Origin: an uncultured Erysipelotrichaceae bacterium
Lineage (GTDB): Bacteria > Bacillota_I > Bacilli_A > Erysipelotrichales > Erysipelotrichaceae
Direction of reading: 5' to 3'
NCBI GenBank assembly: GCA_902795905.1
Contig: CADBMY010000337.1
Coordinates: 1 to 5,313 of the forward strand
DNA length: 5,313 bases
The notes beneath the pieces are model-generated. The model searched no databases. It was not told the origin of the DNA and worked only from the letters and a program-made list of their open reading frames with translations. A program made the position numbers and the translations under genes. Positions 1 to 5,313 of this stretch are shown here, one piece after another. Position 1 is the first letter of the stretch, and each line of letters begins with the position of its first letter.

Positions 1-142
1 AATCGTCGACAGCGACAACTCCCTCTTCGGTGATCTTCAGATTATTCGTCCGATGCGGTTTTTCATCACCCTTCTTTTTCTTCTTTGCCGGTTCACTGTT
101 CGGATAGATCTTCTGAATGTGCTTCAATACTACCTCTGCCAT
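1..142 (-). CDS. ugpC: Sugar ABC transporter ATP-binding protein, MsmX/UgpC type (5' part only)
   Basis: This is the N-terminal 47 residues of a gene that runs off the left edge. The protein begins MAEVVLKHIQKIYPN and resumes with GVVAVDD at residues 41-47, the first-strand pattern of MalK/MsmK/UgpC-type ATPases, which energise carbohydrate ABC importers on the inner face of the membrane. Between these parts lies an insert (about residues 16-40) with five consecutive lysines at 20-24 and an acidic end (ITEE). Walker A, the signature motif and Walker B lie outside the window, so activity cannot be judged. The start is supported by an AAGGAG site ending about 7 bases before the ATG. The gene starts 15 bases after the LacI-type regulator and is probably co-transcribed with it. 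No permease or solute-binding gene is visible. In Bacillota such ATPases are often shared by several importers, so the substrate is unknown. The family assignment is fairly firm; the exact symbol is not. Confidence 0.82.
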   Translation of the reverse strand, partial: MAEVVLKHIQKIYPNSEPAKKKKKGDEKPHRTNNLKITEEGVVAVDD

Positions 143-157
143 GATAACTCTCCTTTT

Positions 158-1183
158 CTATTTCTCTTCCCGTATATTCTTTACGCTCTCACCGGGAATG
201 ATCTCGTGGTCGATAATGAAGTGCTGGGCAACACGGTGATAGCTGAGCCGCCACAGCAGATCTTCAACACTGCGTACCGCCAGTTCGTGGATATCCTGTC
301 TGACCGTAGCGATCCTCGGTACGGCATATCTGGTATATTCAATACCGTCATAGCCCATGACCGAGATATCATCGGGAACCTTTTTGCCGGAATCCACTAT
401 ACCCCGGATAGCCCCCAGAGCGATCATGTCACCGATGGCAAAGATCGCTGTGATATCCGGTGCCTTCTTCAGCAGTCTGCGGGCTGCTTCATAACCGGAT
501 TCCAGAGAGAACTTCGAAGGTTCAAAATCTCTGTCCAAATCAAAGTTCATCTTCTGCCGGTTGAACACCTCGAGAGCGCCGCTGAGCCGGAAATCACTGA
601 TCTGACCGAGATCTGTGTCGAGACTGCCGCCGATGATACCGATTCGCTCATGTCCCTGACTCACCAGGTACTCGATTGCATCTCTGGCTCCCTTGGTGTC
701 ATCTGTCGTTACACTCGAGAGATTCTCAAACGGCATTTCTTCGGCATCAACCGTGACCAGCACAGCCGGTACTTCGATCTTTCCAAAGCTCTCTTCAAAG
801 TAGTTCAGATTGCCGCCGAGGAAGATCAGTCCCTTCGGTCTTCTCTGGACACAGAGCTGGATCGCTGCCTCTACCTCGTTGGCATCTTCGTCAAGGAAGG
901 CAACACTGACTTCTTCACCGTTCTCCCTGAAGACCTTCTGCATGTCTTCAAGGATCGACTCAAAGAAAACATTGCGGGATCCCTTGACCACTACGGTCAC
1001 CGGAGAATACCCCGTATTCTTCAGCTGTACAGCATTGGAATTCGGCTTGTAGTTCTCCGAAGCAATGACTGCCTCGATAGCCTTACGTGCTTTCTCACTG
1101 ACATCCGGATGATGATTGATCACCCTTGATACAGTACCGATACTGTAACCTGATAATCTTGCTATATCCTTGATCGTTGCCAT
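158..1183 (-). CDS. LacI/GalR-family transcriptional regulator
   Basis: This is a 341-residue protein, the usual length for the family. Residues 2-47 form the LacI helix-turn-helix (TIKDIARLSGYSIGTVSRVIN), followed by the hinge helix near 48-56 with Leu54 at the minor-groove position (AVQL; family members more often have ARxL). The rest is a periplasmic-binding-protein-like effector domain, with the late signatures FAIGDMIALGAIRG, VPDDISVMGYDGIEY and PRIATVRQD. It should act in the cytoplasm as a dimeric, sugar-responsive repressor; the ligand cannot be read from sequence. It does not look like CcpA. The ATG is preceded by a weak AGGCAG site 5 bases away and matches the family start exactly. 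A perfect palindrome lies just upstream at the predicted transcription start, so autoregulation is likely. The stop codon lies 15 bases before the ABC ATPase gene, which suggests that carbohydrate uptake is the controlled process. Confidence 0.95.
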   Translation of the reverse strand: MATIKDIARLSGYSIGTVSRVINHHPDVSEKARKAIEAVIASENYKPNSNAVQLKNTGYSPVTVVVKGSRNVFFESILEDMQKVFRENGEEVSVAFLDEDANEVEAAIQLCVQRRPKGLIFLGGNLNYFEESFGKIEVPAVLVTVDAEEMPFENLSSVTTDDTKGARDAIEYLVSQGHERIGIIGGSLDTDLGQISDFRLSGALEVFNRQKMNFDLDRDFEPSKFSLESGYEAARRLLKKAPDITAIFAIGDMIALGAIRGIVDSGKKVPDDISVMGYDGIEYTRYAVPRIATVRQDIHELAVRSVEDLLWRLSYHRVAQHFIIDHEIIPGESVKNIREEK

Positions 1184-1215
1184 ATGCGCTGCCTAACGTT
1201 CACGGAAACATTACC

Positions 1216-1227
1216 GTAAACGTTTAC
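1216..1227. promoter_or_regulatory. LacI-family operator palindrome
   Basis: GTAAACGTTTAC is a perfect 12-bp inverted repeat with a central CG, the classical form of LacI/GalR operators. It begins about 7 bases after the -10 hexamer of the promoter serving the LacI-type gene, so it covers roughly +1 to +12, where a bound repressor would block initiation. The adjacent regulator is the natural candidate to bind it; binding by CcpA or another family member cannot be excluded. A partial match (AACGTT, 1195-1200) lies 24 bp closer to the gene. Confidence 0.8.
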
Positions 1228-1233
1228 AGTTAC

Positions 1234-1262
1234 AATATATGTGACCGCTTACAATTTGTCAA
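1234..1262 (-). promoter_or_regulatory. Sigma-A-type promoter of the LacI-ATPase operon
   Basis: On the minus strand there is a perfect -35 TTGACA (1257-1262), a spacer of exactly 17 bp and a -10 TATATT (1234-1239; one mismatch to TATAAT). The predicted start point near 1227 falls at the edge of the LacI-type operator, giving a leader of roughly 44 bases. This is the strongest promoter-like sequence in the window, fitting a gene held down by a repressor. Confidence 0.85.
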
Positions 1263-1285
1263 CACCCAAAATATAAATTATTTCG

Positions 1286-1312
1286 TAAATAAAGCCGTAC
1301 TTCCGTACGGCT
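1286..1312 (-). terminator. Intrinsic terminator after pepD
   Basis: On the minus strand, AGCCGTAC and GTACGGCT form a perfect 8-bp stem around a GGAA (GNRA-type) tetraloop, followed by TTTATTT. It starts about 21 bases after the pepD stop codon and ends before the promoter of the LacI-type gene, separating the two transcription units. Confidence 0.88.
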
Positions 1313-1333
1313 CTGCTGTCCCCTGTATAACTG

Positions 1334-2797
1334 TCAGTTATCGGAACGGTTATAATTGTTCTTCATGTGCATGGACGCATCATGGAGCACTCTGTTCAGT
1401 GTATTGATCGTCTCCTTCTTCGCCATCTCGCACAGTTTCTTATTCGCCTCATCCTTCAGATCGAACTTGCCGGCCTCGATCATCTTCTTATCATACTCTC
1501 TGATCAGCTGATGACCCTGGTTGGCAATCGCTGCCTGATATCTCTCGATAAACTGAATGCAGGTCGGGAAGTTCGGATCTGCCAGTGCCCCGATCAGTCT
1601 GCTGCCCCAGTAGAAGTTCTCCGTGGAAGTATCCGTTGTGACATTGCTGATATACTTCGGCATCTTGTTTACACCTGTATATACGGGGAGTGCTGCGTTG
1701 AAGGCATTGGAACCGAAGCAGATCCACTCCACACCCTTCAGCTCATCCGGCATGTATCCTCTGACCTGCAGGATCGCCATGACACCTGTACGGGCAATAC
1801 CGATCGATCTGTACATCGCCTTCTCGGGATGACCGACATTCGAGTACGGATTATACTTTGTGCCCTGGTAATAGGAAGAAAGGATATACTTCACATCCTC
1901 TACCGTGATCTTCTTCTCCGGTACGAAGGACCAGGGAATGTTATCACTCTCGGGATGGAAATCCGCATTCTCGCCATCCCACTTATATGTCGTGGGATTG
2001 AAGTATCTGCCCATGAACCACGCTCTCGGTGTGTTGTATACATGGTCGGAATCGGAATGGGAGCCAAAGGCAGCTCTCGGATCAAAGCCGTTATCCATGT
2101 TCAGGCACAGATGATTCTCAGCGATGAATTCACGCATGTCTTTGGAACACATGAATTCCTTCTGTTCGCCGAAGGCATCCTCAAAGTCAAAGCGGTCAAT
2201 ACCAAACTGGTTGGGCATGATCACATACTCGTCGTCTCTAACGCGTCTGGCGATCCAGTGATGGCCGCCGATCGTCTCCATCCACCAGATCTCATCACTG
2301 TCACTGAAGGCAATACCGTTGGACTCATATGTACCGTACTGTTCAAGCAGAGAACCCAGTCTCTGTACACCCTCTCTGGCACTGCGGATATACGGCAGGA
2401 CGATATAGACGAGATCTTCCTCACCGATACCGCCGGGGATCTCCTTGTCTCTTCTGGATTTCTTCTCCTGGTATCTGACCATCGGATCAGCACCGAGAAC
2501 ACGCGGATTGGACGTGATCGTCTCGGTAGCGGTCATGGCAACATTGGCTTCGTTGATACCGTTGGCTGCCCAGATGCCGCGCTTGAGGTCAACACTGGGT
2601 GTAGATGTATAACGCAGAGGGTTATCGGGAAGTTCGATCTCCAGATGCCCGATCACACTCTTGTATTTGCGGGGCTGTTCTTTGGGATCCACAACAACAA
2701 GCTTCTTTACATCATAGAAACCATCATCATTGCGGGCAATCATTGTCGAACCGTCATAACTGGCCTTCTTACCGACCAGGATCGTTGTACAGGACAT
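1334..2797 (-). CDS. pepD: C69-family dipeptidase (PepD)
   Basis: This is a 487-residue Ntn-hydrolase-type dipeptidase of peptidase family C69 (formerly U34), which cleaves a broad range of dipeptides, usually in the cytoplasm. The N-terminus MSCTTILVGKKASYDGSTMI is the family hallmark: Cys3 is the expected nucleophile and must become N-terminal, followed by the conserved DGSTMIARNDD stretch (15-25). Other family-like blocks are ANGINEANVAMTATET (78-93), the SAREGVQRLGSLLEQYGT helix (139-156) and the WWMETIGGHHWIARRV and MPNQF region (171-198). The length is near the family norm, with no signal peptide or frame disruption. A perfect AGGAGG site (2805-2810) lies 7 bases from the ATG. The gene is flanked by a terminator on each side and probably forms a single-gene unit for peptide use. 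The family call is secure; substrate preference is unknown. Confidence 0.95.
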   Translation of the reverse strand: MSCTTILVGKKASYDGSTMIARNDDGFYDVKKLVVVDPKEQPRKYKSVIGHLEIELPDNPLRYTSTPSVDLKRGIWAANGINEANVAMTATETITSNPRVLGADPMVRYQEKKSRRDKEIPGGIGEEDLVYIVLPYIRSAREGVQRLGSLLEQYGTYESNGIAFSDSDEIWWMETIGGHHWIARRVRDDEYVIMPNQFGIDRFDFEDAFGEQKEFMCSKDMREFIAENHLCLNMDNGFDPRAAFGSHSDSDHVYNTPRAWFMGRYFNPTTYKWDGENADFHPESDNIPWSFVPEKKITVEDVKYILSSYYQGTKYNPYSNVGHPEKAMYRSIGIARTGVMAILQVRGYMPDELKGVEWICFGSNAFNAALPVYTGVNKMPKYISNVTTDTSTENFYWGSRLIGALADPNFPTCIQFIERYQAAIANQGHQLIREYDKKMIEAGKFDLKDEANKKLCEMAKKETINTLNRVLHDASMHMKNNYNRSDN

Positions 2798-2819
2798 ATC
2801 CGTACCTCCTATTTCTGTA

Positions 2820-2848
2820 TCTTTATCAGTTTAGCATATCTGACTCAA
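2820..2848 (-). promoter_or_regulatory. Weak candidate promoter of pepD
   Basis: TTGAGT (2843-2848), a 17-bp spacer and TAAAGA (2820-2825) are the best-placed promoter-like pair between the upstream terminator and pepD on the minus strand. The -10 is poor (3 of 6 bases match consensus) and the implied leader would be very short. A TATGCT sequence slightly upstream is an alternative -10 without a good -35. A promoter must exist here if the upstream terminator is efficient, but its exact position is uncertain. Confidence 0.25.
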
Positions 2849-2912
2849 GTTCTGCGTACTGTTTTCAGAAAATATCCGTGCATGTTTCAGTACTGTGTAA
2901 CAATGTTTGCAT

Positions 2913-2936
2913 AAGAAAAGCCGTCATCATGACGGC
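2913..2936 (-). terminator. Intrinsic terminator of the methyltransferase-luxS-isomerase operon
   Basis: On the minus strand, GCCGTCA and TGACGGC pair over 7 bp around a 3-base loop (2920-2936), and the stem is followed by TTTTCTT. The stem begins about 8 bases after the stop codon of the isomerase lipoprotein, the usual spacing for a Rho-independent terminator closing an operon. Confidence 0.85.
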
Positions 2937-2944
2937 CTCTGGTA

Positions 2945-3574
2945 TCAGTCGGTGATCCGGATCGTTTCGATCACCGGCTGTTCTTCTTTCGGGATCGTTC
3001 CGTTTCTGTCGGTCGGTTTTGCGTCACGGGCGATCTTGTCCACGATCTCCTGTCCTTCTGTCACATGTCCGAAGGCTGCGTACAGTCCGTCAAGATGCGG
3101 GGCATCCTCGACCATGATAAAGAACTGTGAACTGGCACTGTCGGGATCCTTGGCTCGGGCCATCGAGATCACCCCTTCTTTGTGCAGGATGTTATTCTCA
3201 TGACCGTTCTGTGAGAACTCACCGACGATCGTTTTCCCGGAACCGCCGGTACCGTTGCCTTCGGGGTCACCGCCCTGGATCATGAAGCCATCCATGATCC
3301 GGTGGAATGTCAGCCCGTCATAGAAGCCGGATTCTGCCAGCGTGATAAAATTCGTGACTGTGACCGGGGCTGTATCCGCATCCAGTTCCAGCTTGATCGT
3401 ACCGTAGTCTTTGATCTCGATCTCGGCATGGTGGATGCCTGTCATCAGCGTCTCCCCGCCATCTTCCGCAGCTGCTGTCTCCTGCGTATCCGCGGGCTTT
3501 TCTTTCTTTGCGCAGCCTGTGATCAGAAGACTCACGCACAGCAGGATCCCTGCTTTCTTCAGTATGTTAGTCAT
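2945..3574 (-). CDS. Secreted cyclophilin-type peptidyl-prolyl isomerase lipoprotein
   Basis: This 209-residue protein should be anchored to the outer face of the cytoplasmic membrane, where it would catalyse cis-trans isomerisation of X-Pro bonds in exported proteins. Residues 1-20 are a lipoprotein signal peptide: KK at 6-7, a hydrophobic core, and the lipobox LITGC with Cys21 as the lipidated residue. A charged linker rich in Lys, Glu and Ala follows (22-45). The cyclophilin domain spans about 48-209: FHRIMDGFMIQGGDP (90-104) supplies the catalytic Arg92 plus Phe97 and Gln100, then GNGTGG (106-111), SQFFIM (149-154) and LDGLYAAFG (161-169). The position of human CypA Trp121 is His160, a common bacterial variant linked to weak cyclosporin binding. 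It is the last gene of the operon, 23 bases after luxS, and a terminator follows. The length is normal for a lipoprotein cyclophilin. The family is secure; client proteins are unknown. Confidence 0.95.
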   Translation of the reverse strand: MTNILKKAGILLCVSLLITGCAKKEKPADTQETAAAEDGGETLMTGIHHAEIEIKDYGTIKLELDADTAPVTVTNFITLAESGFYDGLTFHRIMDGFMIQGGDPEGNGTGGSGKTIVGEFSQNGHENNILHKEGVISMARAKDPDSASSQFFIMVEDAPHLDGLYAAFGHVTEGQEIVDKIARDAKPTDRNGTIPKEEQPVIETIRITD

Positions 3575-3582
3575 TTGGTTTA

Positions 3583-3599
3583 CTGCCTGTTTTCCTCCT
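3583..3599 (-). promoter_or_regulatory. Two possible ribosome sites for the isomerase gene
   Basis: The strong AGGAGG (3594-3599) overlaps the luxS stop codon but lies 19 bases from the only plausible ATG (3574), too far for normal use. A weaker AGGCAG (3583-3588) sits 8 bases from it. No ATG, GTG or TTG codon lies in frame between AGGAGG and the annotated start. The lipoprotein signal requires the lysines near the annotated N-terminus, so a later start is also unlikely. The strong site may act as a standby or recapture site for ribosomes finishing luxS. Confidence 0.5.
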
Positions 3600-4077
3600 A
3601 TGGCTGATAATGCAGATGTTTGTCATCTATCCCGTACAGCGTATGTTCAAGATATCTGCGGGCTGTATATTTGGCAACAGCGAGATTCTGATCCAGGTAG
3701 TTACCGCATTCTTCCTCTCTGGCACCGGGGATCTCCCCTTCGAAATCACGGATGAATTCAAACATCTCGGTGACAAGCCCGACAACATCCTCACTTTCAA
3801 GATCACCCTCCAGAAGCACATAACAGCCTGTACGGCAGCCCATCGGGCCAAAGTATACGGTCCTGTCCTTCCACTGCGGATGGTTGCGCAGGAAGGTTGC
3901 CCCGAGATGCTCGATCGTATGCAGCTCTGCCGTATTCAGGGCCGGTTCCTTGTTCGGTACGGTCAGGCGCAGATCGAAGGTCGTGATCACGGTATCACCG
4001 AAGTGATCCTTGCGTGATACGTAGATACCCGGTTCCAGCACCAGATGGTTGACCGTAAAACTCGCGATCTTCTCCAT
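3598..4077 (-). CDS. luxS: S-ribosylhomocysteine lyase LuxS (AI-2 synthase)
   Basis: This 159-residue cytoplasmic metalloenzyme splits S-ribosylhomocysteine into homocysteine and DPD, the precursor of the AI-2 signal. All key residues are present: metal ligands His53 and His57 with Glu56 in the HTIEH motif, Cys81 in GPMGCRTGC (the conserved catalytic cysteine), and the third metal ligand Cys124 in EECGNY. The length matches the family (about 150-160). The reading frame stays open a further 37 codons upstream, but that extension overlaps the preceding gene. The correct start is the internal ATG opening MEKIASFTVNH, where family homology begins. It has a GGAGAG site (4085-4090) 7 bases upstream, inside the preceding gene. 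That gene's TGA stop lies one base before this ATG, so translational coupling is likely. The homocysteine product is the substrate of the upstream gene's enzyme. The nucleosidase that makes S-ribosylhomocysteine (MtnN/Pfs) is not in the window. Confidence 0.97.
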   Translation of the reverse strand: MEKIASFTVNHLVLEPGIYVSRKDHFGDTVITTFDLRLTVPNKEPALNTAELHTIEHLGATFLRNHPQWKDRTVYFGPMGCRTGCYVLLEGDLESEDVVGLVTEMFEFIRDFEGEIPGAREEECGNYLDQNLAVAKYTARRYLEHTLYGIDDKHLHYQP

Positions 4078-4078
4078 C

Positions 4079-5215
4079 TCAGAACTCTCCGCTGTCTTTC
4101 CAGACTTCCTCGGCGATCTCTCTGACCAGAGCCAGTTTCGCCCACTGTTCCTCTTCAGTAAGCTTGTTTCCTTCTTCCGTGGACGCAAAGCCGCACTGCG
4201 GGCTCAGGCACAGATCCTCTAACGGTACATACTTGGCAGCTTCATAGATCCTGCGCTTGATCACATTCTTATCTTCAAGTTCAGGTCTCTTGGTCGTGAT
4301 CAGACCAAGAACGACCTTCTTGCCGGGTGTGACCTGCTTCAGCGGTTCAAAGCCTCCGGATCTTGCGTCATCATACTCCAGATACAGGGTATTGACATTC
4401 TCTCTGGCAAACAGATACGGTGCGATCGGGTCATATGCGCCTTCATTGGCATAGGTACTGTGGAAGTTGCCTCTGCATACATGGGTATTGATGACCAGAT
4501 CTTCCGGTTTTCCCTCCATGGCTCTGTTATTGATATCGATCTCTTCTTCCGCGATCTTCTTCAGACTCTCCTCGGTGATCCCGAAACGCTTCCAGAATGC
4601 TCTGTCCGCATACAGTGTCCATGTACAGTCATCAAACTGGATCGTCCGGCATCCCGCTTCGTACAGATCACGAATTACCTGCTGATATGCCAGAACGATA
4701 TCATTCTTCATCTCTTCCTCATCGGGATAGACCGAAAGATTCTGTTCACGGTAATCACGCAGACGCAGCTGAGCCAGCAGCTGTGCCGGTGCCGGGATCG
4801 TCTGTTTGGCTATCGTATGTTCATCTTCCTGTGCCTTGACAAACTTATAGTGTTCAACAAACGGATGGTTCTCACCGCTGATCTTGCCGGTGATCACGGC
4901 TGTTTCTGCCTTTGTGACTTCATCGTGGAAGTGCAGACCGTCTGCCGTGTTTCTCTTCTCAATACCATTCAGACCCCAGAAGAAATCCATATGCCACCAG
5001 GATCTTCTGAATTCACCGTCGGTGATCACATGATAACCGGCAGCTTTCTGCTTGGCGATCAGATCCAGAATGCAGGCATCTTCTACTTCTTTCAGCTCTG
5101 CCGCTGTGATCTCTCCCTGACTGTATTTTTCTCTGGCTTCCTTCAGTACTGCAGGACGCAGAAAACTTCCTACATAGTCATACCGGAACGGTGCGTGTTT
5201 GCCATGATCACTCAT
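4079..5215 (-). CDS. YxjG/MetE-core-like homocysteine methyltransferase (B12-independent methionine synthase family)
   Basis: This 378-residue protein resembles only the C-terminal catalytic barrel of MetE, about half the size of full-length MetE (roughly 750), and matches the YxjG/YxjH group of Bacillus. The opening FRYDYVGSFLRP (11-20) and VITDGEFRRSWWHMDF (63-78) are typical of that group. Likely zinc ligands are His245 and Cys247 (THVCRGN), Glu280 (LYLEYDD) and Cys341 (SPQCGFAS), matching the H-x-C, E, C set of MetE; Asp195 (IQFDD) fits the homocysteine-binding aspartate. It should transfer a methyl group to homocysteine, giving methionine. The N-terminal MetE half that helps bind folate is absent, so the donor is uncertain. 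The ATG is supported by GAAGG 7 bases upstream. It is the first gene of the operon, and its stop lies one base from the luxS start, linking it to the enzyme that makes its likely substrate. The fold is secure; the exact reaction is inferred. Confidence 0.88.
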   Translation of the reverse strand: MSDHGKHAPFRYDYVGSFLRPAVLKEAREKYSQGEITAAELKEVEDACILDLIAKQKAAGYHVITDGEFRRSWWHMDFFWGLNGIEKRNTADGLHFHDEVTKAETAVITGKISGENHPFVEHYKFVKAQEDEHTIAKQTIPAPAQLLAQLRLRDYREQNLSVYPDEEEMKNDIVLAYQQVIRDLYEAGCRTIQFDDCTWTLYADRAFWKRFGITEESLKKIAEEEIDINNRAMEGKPEDLVINTHVCRGNFHSTYANEGAYDPIAPYLFARENVNTLYLEYDDARSGGFEPLKQVTPGKKVVLGLITTKRPELEDKNVIKRRIYEAAKYVPLEDLCLSPQCGFASTEEGNKLTEEEQWAKLALVREIAEEVWKDSGEF

Positions 5216-5246
5216 TTCGTTACCTTCTTTCTGTATTCATATCACT

Positions 5247-5274
5247 ATTATCTCAAATTCATGATCGTTTCCAA
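5247..5274 (-). promoter_or_regulatory. Extended -10 promoter of the methyltransferase-luxS operon
   Basis: On the minus strand, TTGGAA (5269-5274), a 16-bp spacer and GATAAT (5247-5252) form a plausible sigma-A promoter. The TGA just before GATAAT supplies the TGn extended -10 element. The predicted leader is only about 25 bases, too short for an S-box, T-box or similar methionine riboswitch. Read-through from an upstream gene cannot be excluded. Confidence 0.5.
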
Positions 5275-5283
5275 GTCTAAGTA

Positions 5284-5313
5284 TTACTCCGTGATCTCCT
5301 GCCAGCGGTCCAG
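5284..5313 (-). CDS. Possible 3' end of an upstream minus-strand gene
   Basis: Reading leftwards from the window edge, nine sense codons give LDRWQEITE followed by TAA. The codons resemble those of the neighbouring genes, and the stop lies 68 bases before the next start. This fits the tail of a co-oriented gene, but the fragment is too short to assign a family or prove coding. No terminator hairpin follows the stop, so transcription could continue into the methyltransferase operon. Confidence 0.35.
   Translation of the reverse strand: MDRWQEITE

Noticed and set aside
53..1129. Plus-strand open frame (358 codons) opposite the LacI-type gene
   Set aside because: It is a shadow of the regulator and of the ATPase start, with no ribosome site or recognisable domain.
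1293..1312. pepD hairpin as a riboswitch or operator
   Set aside because: A perfect stem, GNRA loop and following T-rich tract just after a stop codon are fully explained by an intrinsic terminator.
1367..2914. Long plus-strand open frame (515 codons) opposite pepD
   Set aside because: It is the mirror frame of a clear family protein. Scarcity of TTA, CTA and TCA codons in pepD leaves the opposite strand open. Its translation matches no family I recognise and it reads through the region holding the pepD ribosome site and the gap beyond.
4078..4188. Upstream extension of luxS by 37 codons
   Set aside because: The extension is basic, has no LuxS homology and overlaps the methyltransferase gene. 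The internal ATG at 4077 has a ribosome site and matches the family N-terminus.
5216..5313. SAM riboswitch or T-box before the methyltransferase gene
   Set aside because: No conserved helices, anti-terminator pairing or terminator hairpin are visible, and the space is too short behind the predicted promoter.
1..5313. Mobile element, phage or defence system
   Set aside because: No transposase, integrase, terminal inverted repeats, target duplications or CRISPR repeats are seen; all genes belong to ordinary chromosomal families in one orientation with tidy terminators.

Overview
The window looks chromosomal and comes from a low-to-moderate GC Bacillota. Gut Erysipelotrichia-like or Lachnospiraceae-like bacteria fit best. 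This rests on LuxS, a lysine-rich MsmX/UgpC-type sugar ABC ATPase, a YxjG-type methionine synthase, strong AGGAGG ribosome sites and a sigma-A-type promoter. No gene here can fix the genus.

Every supported gene lies on the minus strand, so transcription runs from high to low coordinates. At the right edge (5284-5313) is what may be the last few codons of another gene. A likely extended -10 promoter (5247-5274) follows. It drives a compact three-gene operon: a MetE-core/YxjG-like homocysteine methyltransferase (4079-5215), luxS (3598-4077, one base after the preceding stop) and a secreted cyclophilin-type peptidyl-prolyl isomerase lipoprotein (2945-3574). The operon ends in an intrinsic terminator (2913-2936). 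The first two genes fit the activated methyl cycle: LuxS releases homocysteine (and the AI-2 precursor DPD) from S-ribosylhomocysteine, and the methyltransferase can turn homocysteine into methionine. The isomerase has no obvious link to this chemistry.

Next comes pepD (1334-2797), a C69-family dipeptidase that appears to be its own transcription unit. It has an excellent ribosome site, only a weak candidate promoter, and a clean terminator (1286-1312).

The left part is a second operon. A near-consensus promoter (1234-1262) carries a perfect 12-bp LacI-type palindrome (1216-1227) at the predicted transcription start. It is followed by a LacI/GalR regulator (158-1183) and, 15 bases on, the start of a sugar ABC transporter ATPase (1-142, cut by the window edge). 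The layout suggests an autoregulated repressor that also controls an energy-coupling subunit for carbohydrate uptake.

I found no mobile element, CRISPR array, tRNA, rRNA or clear riboswitch. No gap exceeds 300 bases. I do not see a wholly new system. The most interesting points are the methyltransferase-luxS coupling without room for a methionine riboswitch behind the local promoter, the core-only methionine synthase with an unknown methyl donor, and the LacI-ATPase unit.
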